Positions 1-7,742 of a stretch of DNA of 49,412 nt are shown piece after piece (the first letter of the stretch is position 1; every line of letters begins with the position of its first letter). The translations under genes were made by a program, and so were the position numbers. This stretch comes from Sedimentisphaerales bacterium. GTDB lineage: Bacteria > Planctomycetota > Phycisphaerae > Sedimentisphaerales > Anaerohalosphaeraceae. Below the pieces are notes generated by a model. It saw only the letters and a program-made list of their open reading frames with translations. It made no database searches and was not told the DNA's origin. Location: assembly GCA_028282905.1 (NCBI GenBank), contig JANQGW010000118.1, forward strand, positions 1 to 49,412, in the 5' to 3' direction.

Positions 1-408
1 TTCTGAAAAGCGGTTTGACAGGAACATCTCGTCTATTAACGGTGACCAGAGGTCCGTCGTATTGATGTCTCCGACTTTTACATTTTGAATATCCACGTAA
101 CCATCAATTAAAAGACCAACTCTTTTTCTTTCATTATGCAAAAGAATCTCAACAACAATCACCATATCTGTTTGAGATTCTGGTGTTTCTTCTTGAAAAT
201 ATACCATTCTAAGATCGATAACAAAAATACAATCCCCACCCCAATCCAACATCCCAACTATGCTAGGCTTTAGATTTTCAAGAGATTTAAGATGGAACTG
301 ATATCCGGCCTTAACCCCCTTAATTACACTGGTATCCAACGCATATAATTCATTTGCCAGTGAAAAAACATAGTATGTTCGAACATCCTCAAAAACGTCT
401 TCGGTCAT
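1..408 (-). CDS. CheW-domain protein, 3' end outside the window
   Basis: The gene starts at an ATG preceded by GGAGG seven bases upstream and is still open at base 1, so 136 residues are visible and the C-terminus is missing. The pattern is that of a CheW/SH3-like chemotaxis adaptor: YYVFSLANELYAL near residues 12-24, then IVGMLDWGGDCIFVIDLR around 51-68 (the family's P-x-V-x-G-x-x-x-x-G-x-x-x-P-V-x-D-L region), then a strand with RVGLLIDGYVDIQNV. Such proteins couple chemoreceptors to the CheA kinase in the cytoplasm. A stand-alone CheW is the simplest reading. A CheV or CheA fusion cannot be excluded because the 3' part lies outside the window. No other chemotaxis gene is visible here. Confidence 0.8.
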   Translation of the reverse strand, partial: MTEDVFEDVRTYYVFSLANELYALDTSVIKGVKAGYQFHLKSLENLKPSIVGMLDWGGDCIFVIDLRMVYFQEETPESQTDMVIVVEILLHNERKRVGLLIDGYVDIQNVKVGDINTTDLWSPLIDEMFLSNRFSE

Positions 409-655
409 CGTTGGACCTCCACAATTGAATGCTCAGCCTTGGTATGTTCACGTTTTTGTCTTAACTAAGTTCTAAATACAAGTTGCATCTATAAGTAAAG
501 AGTGATTAAACAGCAGAAAAATTGATAAAAAAAACAAGAATTGCCAGAAACATCGATGGTTTCCGCCCTAACTCCCCATCTCCCTGCTTATGGAACGATA
601 TGGAATAATTGAAGCAAAATTTGACCTGCCAAGTGTTAATATCTCTAACGAAAAA

Positions 656-679
656 GGGAGAGCAAAACTCCACTCTCCC
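656..679 (-). terminator. Intrinsic terminator-like hairpin
   Basis: Arms GGGAGAG (656-662) and CTCTCCC (673-679) pair perfectly around a 10-base loop. Read on the minus strand the hairpin is followed directly by five T residues. On the plus strand it is followed by a C/T-rich tract, so it may work both ways. No recognised minus-strand gene ends just upstream. Confidence 0.6.
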
Positions 680-1017
680 CTTCTTTCTAATGGCTCTTCT
701 CGTAAAAGGTTATAGCCTCGCACCAACATCGCCTCAACTACATTCCGCCCCATTGGCATCATCTATAGCCTCAGCAATTTAAGAACGGACTAAGATGACC
801 TTTTGGGTCACTTATTAAGAGCCATATATCTTTACCCTATTCCAATCCTCTTAATGCCTAAAACAAATTTACGTCAAAGATGCTCTTATGGTCTTAAGTT
901 TTTCTACAATATTAATACTGATAATCAGTTTTTTGAGTTGTCCCTTCTCTATCTTAATATGAGTATTCCTTCTACTCTTGACAGGGTATTGCCATTATAA
1001 AGGATATTGAGGTAAAA

Positions 1018-1052
1018 AACGGCCCGTGGGGGTTGGGGGTAAACGGGCCGTT
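1018..1052 (-). terminator. Intrinsic terminator-like hairpin, possibly bidirectional
   Basis: Arms AACGGCCCGT (1018-1027) and ACGGGCCGTT (1043-1052) form a perfect 10-bp stem with a 15-base loop. On the minus strand the stem runs into a run of T residues. On the plus strand it is followed by TTCTTCTTT. No annotated gene ends at it in either direction. Confidence 0.65.
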
Positions 1053-1329
1053 CTTCTTTAGGAGAAGGTAGATGATGAAGTTATTATACGAAAAGAGGGC
1101 GTAAGGTTATTAAAAATGTTTGCATTTCCCAGGACACTTCTAAGCTCTTAATATTAAAGGTTTTACAGAACTCCAATTTCGACACTTTTGTTATTTATCT
1201 ACCTTTTTGGTTGTATATCGGCTGTAAGCGTGGCGATGGATTGGAATATGCTCGGTTGATTCTGAGTTGCTGTTTGTCAGACGATCTACGGTGAAAATAT
1301 TGAGTTTTTTGTTTTTTTCGGTCGAAAAC

Positions 1330-1359
1330 TGTCACAGTAGTGTTTTTAAGATGTATAAT
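1330..1359 (+). promoter_or_regulatory. Possible promoter of the ECF sigma gene
   Basis: A TATAAT hexamer lies at 1354-1359, about 35 bases before the ATG at 1394. The region 18 bases upstream (TGTCAC, 1330-1335) is only a weak -35 match. If it is used, transcription starts after the alternative GTG at 1340, which supports the ATG as the real start. An ECF-type autoregulated promoter would look different, so this is tentative. Confidence 0.3.
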
Positions 1360-1393
1360 AACGCAGAAGCCTCAATCTTTTATTGGAGCAAGC

Positions 1394-2269
1394 ATGTACA
1401 ATCCATTCATCGTTGATACACATGAAGATACAACAGATGGCGAGTTGATTTTCCAGACTCTGGAAGGAAATCAAGATGCTCTTGAGTTGCTTGTTTCCCA
1501 AAATCAGGCTTGGATATACAACATTGCTTTCAGGATGGTCCTTGTTGCCGAGGATGCAGAAGATATCACTCAGGAGATTTTGATAAAGATGATTACAAAA
1601 CTTTCAACTTATGACTCCCAAAAAGCATCTTTTCATACATGGCTTTATCGAATAGTGGTTAATCATGTTATAAATATGAAAAAGGCTGGATATGAAAAGT
1701 CCATTTCAAAATTAGAAGACTATTATTCATTCATAGAAACAATTCCTGATGAAAAAATCACGGTTACACCTGAAGCCAAGCTAGTGATCAAAGATGTTAT
1801 GATTGGATGCGTTTTAGGTGCTCTTTTATGTTTAGACAGACAGCAACGGATTGTTTTTATTCTGGGGGTTGTTTTTAACATTACTTCAGAACAAGGTGGC
1901 GAGATAATAGGTATATCAAGTATAAATTTCAGGAAAATTCTATCCAGGGCAAGGGGTAAACTCTACAACTTTATGAATAATAAATGTGGGATGGTAAATA
2001 CAGATGCACCATGTAAATGTAGAAATAAAGTCAGTGAATTTATAAGGCAGGGATACCACACTATTGACAATATGAATTTTTATCAGGAAAATGCTGCTAA
2101 GGTTAAGGAGCTGATTTCGGAAAAAATCAACCATTACGACAATACGATACACCCTGGCTTTGTGGAACTGTATCGAAACCACCCATTCTATGAGCCATCG
2201 GACTTGACAGGATGGTTAAAGAGGATTCTTGAACGGCAGGAATTTAAAGAGATATTTGATTTGAACTGA
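1394..2269 (+). CDS. ECF-type sigma-70 factor with Cys-containing C-terminal extension
   Basis: A 291-residue RNA polymerase sigma factor. I chose the ATG at 1394 because GGAG lies six bases upstream; the longer GTG frame from 1340 starts before the candidate -10 box. Region 2 spans about residues 16-98, with the core-binding and -10 recognition segment DAEDITQEILIKM and FHTWLYRIVVNHVINMKK. Region 4 spans about 137-195 and carries the helix-turn-helix GEIIGISSINFRKILSRAR. After it comes a roughly 95-residue extension starting with CGMVNTDAPCKC (Cys 198, 207, 209). A comparable N/D-x-P-C-x-C motif follows region 4 in a group of ECF-like factors. I infer a metal- or redox-sensing role for the cysteines. 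No anti-sigma gene is adjacent. The downstream genes are 9 bp away and probably co-transcribed. Confidence 0.88.
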   Translation: MYNPFIVDTHEDTTDGELIFQTLEGNQDALELLVSQNQAWIYNIAFRMVLVAEDAEDITQEILIKMITKLSTYDSQKASFHTWLYRIVVNHVINMKKAGYEKSISKLEDYYSFIETIPDEKITVTPEAKLVIKDVMIGCVLGALLCLDRQQRIVFILGVVFNITSEQGGEIIGISSINFRKILSRARGKLYNFMNNKCGMVNTDAPCKCRNKVSEFIRQGYHTIDNMNFYQENAAKVKELISEKINHYDNTIHPGFVELYRNHPFYEPSDLTGWLKRILERQEFKEIFDLN

Positions 2270-2278
2270 GGAGAAATC

Positions 2279-2695
2279 ATGAAAGAAATACTAACATTAT
2301 GTGGTTTTCGATGCGATCTTTGTCAATTCTATAACAAAAACATTAAAAACCAAGAACACAAAGAAAAAGTCTGTAACGATTTCAAACGAATATTTGGCTA
2401 TGATATAAAACCTGAAGATGTTGAATGCGTAGGTTGCAGAAATGAAGGGAAGCATGCGGATGATAATTGCCTCGTCCGGTCATGTGCATTAGAGAAAAGT
2501 GTTGAAAATTGTGCTCACTGTCCTGAATTTATCTGTGATAAATTAAAACAGAAAATGAGTTTTATCGAAGACTATTTAAGAAATAATAAAAAACCACTAT
2601 CAGATGAAGAAGTCCAAATATATATCGAACCCTACCATAGTAAAGAAAGGATGATCAGGATTAATAAGGCACTAGACAATGGAGCTGCTACATGA
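2279..2695 (+). CDS. DUF3795 family cysteine-rich protein
   Basis: A 138-residue cytoplasmic protein with the layout of DUF3795. An N-terminal CGFRCDLCQFY (Cys 8, 12, 15) is followed by a Cys, then CVGCRNEG and C-x-x-R-x-C near residues 50-70, then CAHCPEFICDKL around 80-91. The paired cysteines suggest a bound metal ion or iron-sulfur cluster, though no activity is established for the family as far as I know. It starts 9 bp after the sigma factor gene and its TGA overlaps the ATG of the next gene, so the three genes look like one operon. It could be an effector or target of the sigma factor, but that is inference from position only. Confidence 0.8.
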   Translation: MKEILTLCGFRCDLCQFYNKNIKNQEHKEKVCNDFKRIFGYDIKPEDVECVGCRNEGKHADDNCLVRSCALEKSVENCAHCPEFICDKLKQKMSFIEDYLRNNKKPLSDEEVQIYIEPYHSKERMIRINKALDNGAAT

Positions 2696-3120
2696 GCTAT
2701 GAACGAATGTTAAACAAAGAATGCAAGCCCACAGAAGCTGAAATGCTCAAGTGGGTTGGAAAAAGAGCACCGCTCTGGTCTGACCTGACCGAATATCTGG
2801 CATCACACTACGATCTTCTTACAAAGATAGATTTTGGGGGCAAAAAGTATGGCTGGTCTATAGGTTATCGCAAGAGTGGGAGGACACTTATAGGATTATT
2901 TCCGGAACGTGATGGATTTACAGCTTTAGTCATCTTGGGAAAGAAGGAAGTTGTCAAAACAGAAACCATATTTGATAAGCTGAGTAAGAAAGTACAGAAG
3001 GTATTCCGCGAAACAGATCAGTCACATGATGGACGCTGGCTATGGATTAGGCCATCGACCAAAAAAGATATCGAATCTATCAAGATGCTCTTGAGTGCAA
3101 AACGTCGACCGAAATGCTAG
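2692..3120 (+). CDS. DUF3788 family protein
   Basis: A 142-residue protein whose ATG overlaps the stop of the DUF3795 gene in an ATGA junction, so translation is coupled. The body fits DUF3788: a W-x-x-L-x-x-x-L segment near residues 29-39, then GGKKYGWSIGYRKSGRTLIGLFPERDGF (about 50-77), a central strand FTALVILGKKE and the C-terminal GRWLWIRPSTKKDIESIKMLL. This YdhG-like, mostly beta/alpha fold has no known enzymatic activity. It is basic and has no signal peptide or membrane segment. DUF3795 and DUF3788 genes are often neighbours in other bacteria, which supports both calls. Confidence 0.75.
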   Translation: MSYERMLNKECKPTEAEMLKWVGKRAPLWSDLTEYLASHYDLLTKIDFGGKKYGWSIGYRKSGRTLIGLFPERDGFTALVILGKKEVVKTETIFDKLSKKVQKVFRETDQSHDGRWLWIRPSTKKDIESIKMLLSAKRRPKC

Positions 3121-3848
3121 GAGGTTGACTGAAACCTATTGGATGTATTCATTAACAAGCTTCTTTTTAGTACCCTCGAAAAGCACATCCTTGGCTTGGC
3201 GTTCAATCCAAGGCTTCTCCGTGAGTCCTTGAATCATATGAGTAGTTGGGATGAGCAAACAGCTATTAAAAACGTTGTAATTCCCTGTGAATTTTATAAA
3301 CCCATTTTATTAAGAAGCTTATAAAAACGCATCACTTAGGAATATCGGGTTATTGGGTTTCGTAGTTGTAAACTGGTTGTAGGCTAAATTTTCAAAAATA
3401 TGGTCTAATGATCTATTCATTAATCGACATACCCACATGACTCGGGGCCAACGTAGCTCGCTAAACCTTCATTGTACGTCTCTTGCATCCGCAACTCCTT
3501 GCCAGTCTCCTAGCGTTTCCGAAAGATTACTTGCACTATTAAAATTCCAACCGCAACACGGGGCTGGAAAAGAGCAATTTTGTGTTGCCACCAGTGTTGA
3601 CAATAACCACGCACAAAGGCGGACTTTTACGGACAGAAAGAGGGGATAAGTGATGCCGAAAAATTGGGGCTTCAGGGCTAAAAAACGATTTTTTCCACCA
3701 CAGAATCTGAATTCAACATTTCATACCGATCCGAGGCTGTTTGATAAGTACAATCTGCAGTTTATAGCCTTAAGACTAATATTCATAGAGTTGCCTAAAA
3801 GCCATCGTAGACACACAGTAGTTCATGGCTATATTTTCGGTGTCCTTG
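3121..3848. other. 728 bp without a convincing gene
   Basis: Three short plus-strand frames (3139-3324, 3437-3649, 3650-3907) show no family resemblance, poor start context and low-complexity composition, and the last runs into the opposite-strand phosphodiesterase gene. A small CCTTGG/CCAAGG inverted repeat lies at 3189-3213. I see no transposase remnant here. It may be decayed DNA. Confidence 0.4.
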
Positions 3849-4657
3849 TCACTCCTTTTCTGAGTCGTTCATTTGTAACTTTAACCATGCTGGTCGATCA
3901 GTTGTAATGCCTTGCACACGCAGTTTCATCAATCGCTCTGCCTCGACGGGGTCATTAACTGTCCACACATACAAACCCAGACCTGTGGCTCTTACAGCAT
4001 CTGCAAAATCTTTTGTCAGGCCTTCAGAATGAACATCGAGCCCATCAAGAGAATATTTTTGAGCCGTCGTGATCCATCCCAGATCATGGTATATACATTC
4101 CTTCGTGTATTCATCTCGACGCGTACCAAGAATCCAATATGCGGGAATGTCCGGCATAAGGTGCTTGGAACTTTTCACCACATCGAGACTGAAACTTATC
4201 AATACAATTTGATCTCTTTTGCCACTTCCATCAATAATCTGCTGGAAATACGGTAGTATCTCTTTACCACACTTAATTTCCACATACAACTTCTTATCTT
4301 CTGGTACACTGTCAATTACCTCTTCCAGAAACGGTATTTTTTCGCCGGCGTATTTATTATCTTTGAAGCGTCCCACATCAAGTGTTCGTAACTGGGCCGC
4401 AGAGGTCTGTTTTACTGCATATTCAACACCGGAAGCCCACTTGGTATTACTGTCATGGATTACTACGATGCGTTTGTCTTTAGAAAGATACACATCGATC
4501 TCGACAGCATCAGCCCCTAACTGCCATGCCAGAAGGACAGATGCCATTGTGTTCTCCGGCGCAAGATAAGATGCTCCGCGATGAGCAATAATTAGACATC
4601 TTTGCTACAGCCAGCAGAGATGATAGCAATAAACATTGCAACGAGTACTTTTTTCAT
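3849..4657 (-). pseudogene. Glycerophosphodiester phosphodiesterase lipoprotein, apparent frameshift
   Basis: The gene opens at 4657 behind GGGAG with a lipoprotein signal peptide (MKKVLVAMFIAIISAGC, lipobox ending in Cys 17), but this frame stops at a TAA at 4592-4594. The remaining protein continues in another frame, open from 4604 to the stop at 3849. It begins IIAHRGASYLAPENT, the diagnostic HRG...ENT motif of the GDPD family, followed by AVEIDVYLSKDKR and VVIHD. The metal and catalytic residues (His-Arg, Glu, Glu-x-Asp, His) are therefore all present, as are LYVEIKCG and a C-terminal VWTVNDPVEAERLMKLRVQGITTDRP. Family members cleave glycerophosphodiesters to glycerol-3-phosphate plus an alcohol. 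A one-base loss (or two-base gain) between 4592 and 4604 explains the break. It could be a real mutation, a sequencing error or, less likely, recoding. Restarting at the ATG at 4547 would lose the HRG and ENT residues, so that product would be inactive. Confidence 0.8.
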
Positions 4658-4710
4658 TATCATAAACTCCCGTTATTCGATTCCAATCTAAATCATATAA
4701 TATAATCCAC

Positions 4711-4870
4711 CGGCTCTGCCGTTTTGAGCGTTTATGCATATAATGGTTCTGATGAGGAAGGCCCATGTTAAATGGGAATGTAAGTATCATGTTGTCATTG
4801 TACCAAAGCATCATAAAAGAAACAGTTTAAAAAATATCGCAAAGTGATCGGCAGATTATTCGCAAGTTTG
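4711..4870 (+). mobile_element. Relic of an IS200/IS605-type TnpA transposase (N-terminal part)
   Basis: Plus-strand codons from 4752 read MRKAHVKWECKYHVVIVPKH, which matches the start of IS200-type Y1 transposases (H-x-x-W-x-C-K-Y-H-x-V-F-x-P-K-x-R). After HHKRNSLKNIAK the frame stops (4845-4847). A shift near 4832 restores YRKVIGRLFASLL up to about 4873, matching the next segment of the family. The HUH motif and catalytic Tyr are absent, so only about 40 of roughly 150 residues remain. A CGGC-TCT-GCCG mini-hairpin at 4711-4721 sits where an IS200 left-end hairpin would be. The relic overlaps the last codons of the opposite-strand metal-binding lipoprotein gene. Confidence 0.72.
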
Positions 4871-5824
4871 CTGTAATTTCAATTTAAGCTGTGCAATATT
4901 TTCTTTCATCACAGTGAGATAATCGCCCTGCTTCGGTTTATTGCTGCATGGATAAAAAACTGAGTATTCCAAATTGAGTTGTTTTAACTGTTTTCTGATC
5001 GATTCACAAGGTGGAGCCTCCCATATCATAAATGTCGCCGGGTGTGTCTTTAGTAATTCTTTCAGATGAATCCACTCTGACTCGTCAGGCATCTGATCCG
5101 GTTCCCAGTGCAGATTTTTAAGGTTCAACTGGTACCTTTTGACGAAATAATTATATACAGGATGTGAAGCAATCAGAGGTGTTTTCTGTTTTTGCGAAAA
5201 CAGATTTTCTAAATCATCGTCCAGTCCTGTCAGATCATTTTCCAGAGCAGCAAAGTTTTTTTGAAGATCGACCTGATGCTTGGGCAAAAGACGCAGCAAT
5301 ACCTGATGAACCGCCTGAGCCTGTTGTTGCGCCAATACCGGGTCCAGCCATGTGTTGAAATCAATCGCACCGTGTTCATGTTTCCCATCCGGTCCGTGAC
5401 TATGAACAGTGATGTCTTCCATTTTGAGATATTTATCGCTAAATGCCGCAGAGGTATTCACCAGCCGGGAATTCGGCAGTGAGGCTATTTGTGTCCATTT
5501 TGCATACTCAGCACCGTTGAGAAAGATTTTATCTGCTTTCTGATAGGATCGGATTGTAACCTCATCGGGCTGCCAGAAGGCCGGATCAATATCAGGGGGT
5601 GCAGGGAAAACGACATCAGCAAAATCACCTGCAATGCGAGAAGCGAAATAGTATAGAGGGTAATTAACCGTATAAACTACCGGCATATCAGAAGCAGTGG
5701 AGTTATTTGCTGAGTCTCTTGCTGTTGGCTCAGTTTTATTGCAGCCCGAAATACTCATAAGTAATACAAAGAGCATAATAACAATGCCTTTTGTATTACG
5801 AGAATCTGCTTGATAATCACTCAT
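4856..5824 (-). CDS. TroA/ZnuA-superfamily metal-binding lipoprotein
   Basis: A 322-residue solute-binding lipoprotein: hydrophobic residues 14-25, then SISGC with lipidated Cys 28. The fold signature is VNYPLYYFASRIAG (about 53-66), NTWLDPVLAQQQAQAV (157-172), and IASHPVYNYFVKRYQL (218-233, His 221), as in zinc/manganese ABC binding proteins. A His-rich loop with H141, H143, H149 and H151 fits the metal-scavenging loop of ZnuA-type proteins. The first canonical ligand, the His of the D-P-H motif, is replaced by Ala (DPAFWQP, 80-86), so metal coordination must differ. It is the last gene of a four-gene operon, 35 bp after the FtsX-type permease. Its last few codons overlap the IS200 relic on the other strand. 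It would sit on the outer face of the cytoplasmic membrane. Zinc as the metal is inferred from the His loop. Confidence 0.8.
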   Translation of the reverse strand: MSDYQADSRNTKGIVIMLFVLLMSISGCNKTEPTARDSANNSTASDMPVVYTVNYPLYYFASRIAGDFADVVFPAPPDIDPAFWQPDEVTIRSYQKADKIFLNGAEYAKWTQIASLPNSRLVNTSAAFSDKYLKMEDITVHSHGPDGKHEHGAIDFNTWLDPVLAQQQAQAVHQVLLRLLPKHQVDLQKNFAALENDLTGLDDDLENLFSQKQKTPLIASHPVYNYFVKRYQLNLKNLHWEPDQMPDESEWIHLKELLKTHPATFMIWEAPPCESIRKQLKQLNLEYSVFYPCSNKPKQGDYLTVMKENIAQLKLKLQQTCE

Positions 5825-5859
5825 TGCTTTGACCTTTCTGCCAGTTACCGCTTCTACGG

Positions 5860-7047
5860 TTAATTCATATTGGCAAATAAAATATTAATCCAATATGGGG
5901 CGTACAACATTGTTGTATAGGTTAAAATCCCTGCCAGAATCAGACTGAATATAAAGATAATCCCTAATTCGCAGGCTTGCAGCTTCCAGATAATTCCACG
6001 GCTGCATCCCAGATAGAACATGGTTGTCATCTCTCGCTGGCGTAATCTTTGAGACAGCAATACAACCAAAACCAACAGCAGAGTAGTGGAAATTGAAATC
6101 AGCCATACATTAGCATCAAAAAACCGTTTGATTTTAAATATGAGGCTAAACAACTCCCGTACGACTTTGGCCGGTTCAAGTAGTTGGAGGGAAGTTTGGC
6201 TGCCCTGATATCGCCCGGCCAGAAGTATCGCCGATTTTTGATCATTCGGAACACAGATCAATCCGGTCAGGGGAAATTGATCCAGCTGCCCATGAAAGTG
6301 AAAAGTATTGATATTGTCCGGCGTGATCTCCATATAGTGCATCAAAGCCGCACTCGCAACAACATTGCCCTTTTCTTTTTTGAGAAGAACTCCTTCGTCA
6401 GTGACTTGCGTTACGTCCTGGTGACCGTGCCCGAGTCCCTGAATGATCCAGGAGGTTTTTATGTCGACAAATACCGCCTCGTCATCGGCCGTATCGTTCT
6501 TTTCTAAGATACCGCAAACACGCATGTTCAGGGGATATTCCCCTGAAATATCAAATACATTAGTCGGATCAGACATCAGATAGTCACCAGGGGTAAGCTT
6601 GAGTTTTCGAGCGACGTTGGCGCCCAAAACACAATCGCCCAGGATAGTAAAAAAGTCCCCCTGTGTGACAGACAAATTCCGAAACTCAAAATACTCGATA
6701 CTGGTTCCAACAATTGATGATCCGCGAGCGGTAAACATTCCGTGAAGTGGGATTGGCTGGGCCAATCCGCTACTGCGAATAGTCGCCACTTCATCCATAG
6801 TCAATCCTGAGGGCGGCTTGACGCGAAAGTATAAAGCATGAAACACCAGATCAAAGCGGTTTCCCTTGGGCCCAACAATTATGGGGGTAGCCTCGGCACG
6901 GGCAGTAAGACGAGATTGATAATCACTGACTAACATATAAATCGTAACTGGCAAATAGAGGGTTAGCATAATGCTCAGCACCAGTATCGTTGTTTTATAA
7001 CGATGATGCCGAAGATAATGCCAGACAAGGATCAACGGACCGTTCAT
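5860..7047 (-). CDS. FtsX/MacB-type ABC transporter permease
   Basis: A 395-residue membrane protein with one N-terminal membrane helix (about 20-42), a periplasmic domain of about 250 residues (45-305) and two clear C-terminal helices (about 313-333 and 353-378). The loop between the latter, LRQREMTTMFYLGCSRGIIWKLQ, is the typical FtsX coupling segment (R-x-E-x-x-x-x-x-x-x-G-x-x-x-x-x-I). FtsX-type permeases usually have one more C-terminal helix; here the chain ends soon after YAPYWINILFANMN, so the fourth helix is short or absent. The periplasmic part carries GLGHGHQDV, a possible metal-binding spot. The ATG overlaps the stop of the ATPase gene (ATGA), which shows it is that ATPase's partner. 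Such MacB/LolE-like proteins transmit ATP-driven movement to the periplasm and do not form a transport channel. Confidence 0.8.
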   Translation of the reverse strand: MNGPLILVWHYLRHHRYKTTILVLSIMLTLYLPVTIYMLVSDYQSRLTARAEATPIIVGPKGNRFDLVFHALYFRVKPPSGLTMDEVATIRSSGLAQPIPLHGMFTARGSSIVGTSIEYFEFRNLSVTQGDFFTILGDCVLGANVARKLKLTPGDYLMSDPTNVFDISGEYPLNMRVCGILEKNDTADDEAVFVDIKTSWIIQGLGHGHQDVTQVTDEGVLLKKEKGNVVASAALMHYMEITPDNINTFHFHGQLDQFPLTGLICVPNDQKSAILLAGRYQGSQTSLQLLEPAKVVRELFSLIFKIKRFFDANVWLISISTTLLLVLVVLLSQRLRQREMTTMFYLGCSRGIIWKLQACELGIIFIFSLILAGILTYTTMLYAPYWINILFANMN

Positions 7048-7733
7048 TGAGAGCCTCCCTGAACAAAATCTTCGAAATCAATAACATGGTCAAAACCCGA
7101 CAAGAGGCTGTGATCATGTGTAATAAAGATCAGTGTGGCACAGGTTTGTGATGCCTGCTCGAACAGCAACATCTTGATGTGCTGCTTGTTTTTGGGGTCC
7201 AGATTCCCCGTAGGCTCATCAGCCAGAAGAATCCGAGGCTGAATAATAAGGGCCCTGGCAATCGCCACTCGCTGTTTCTCACCATGAGACAGGTCCGTAG
7301 GCCGCTGTTTGAGTTTGTCTGCCAGTCCCACCTCTGAGGCCAGGCGGATCGCTCTGTTTTCAACCTCTGCATCAAAACACAAGGCGCTATTGATGCGAAA
7401 CGGCAAAAGGATGTTCTCAAGAACATTCAGATAATCAAGAAGTTCAAATTCCTGAAAAACAAATCCAATACGGCTGATTCGGAAGTTGCGCCGTTTAGTA
7501 TCCGCCAATTGGGAAATGTCAACCCCATCAACGGTCAGTGTCCCATGCTGGGGAATGTGGATCCCTGCCAACAGCCTCAAGAAGGTGGTTTTGCCGCATC
7601 CACTGGGACCCAGTACCGCGATCTTATGCCCACCAGAAATGGATACTTCCGGAATCTGTAGGCGAAACCCATGCTCGCGGTATTGAAAATCCAGGTTTCG
7701 TATATTAATAATTGTATTGCCTTCTTTTTTCAT
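7044..7733 (-). CDS. LolD/MacB-type ABC transporter ATP-binding protein
   Basis: A 229-residue ATPase. I place the start at the ATG at 7733; a TTG nine bases earlier would directly abut the previous stop. Walker A GPSGCGKT is at 42-49, the Q-loop Gln near 94, the signature LSHGEKQRVAIARAL at 148-162, Walker B ILLADEPTGNLD at 168-179, and the switch His in FITHDHS near 206. The E-P-T-G-N-L-D sequence after Walker B is characteristic of the LolD/MacB/FtsE subgroup and not of ZnuC-type metal importers. It overlaps the FtsX-type permease gene by 4 bp and follows the 606-residue protein almost without a gap, so it energises this membrane complex. Confidence 0.9.
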   Translation of the reverse strand: MKKEGNTIINIRNLDFQYREHGFRLQIPEVSISGGHKIAVLGPSGCGKTTFLRLLAGIHIPQHGTLTVDGVDISQLADTKRRNFRISRIGFVFQEFELLDYLNVLENILLPFRINSALCFDAEVENRAIRLASEVGLADKLKQRPTDLSHGEKQRVAIARALIIQPRILLADEPTGNLDPKNKQHIKMLLFEQASQTCATLIFITHDHSLLSGFDHVIDFEDFVQGGSQ

Positions 7734-7742
7734 TGGATTCAA

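Larger units (their letters stand above)
421..1329. other. Gene-poor intergenic stretch
   Basis: I find no convincing protein gene here. Two short open frames (568-762 minus, 803-1000 plus) have no recognisable family, and the first runs through a terminator-like hairpin. The stretch holds two hairpins (656-679 and 1018-1052, listed separately). It also has a tiny plus-strand frame at 1072-1104 (MMKLLYEKRA) behind a good AGGAG site, directly after the second hairpin, which could be a leader peptide or a gene remnant. Confidence 0.5.

Noticed and set aside
803..1000. 65-residue plus-strand open frame
   Set aside because: No RBS, no family resemblance, low-complexity AT-rich composition; treated as chance.
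3139..3907. Three consecutive short plus-strand frames that might be one broken gene
   Set aside because: No recognisable motif in any of them, and the last overlaps the phosphodiesterase gene antisense.
4605..4814. 69-residue minus-strand frame upstream of the phosphodiesterase
   Set aside because: It is out of frame with the real lipoprotein signal and antisense to the IS200 relic.
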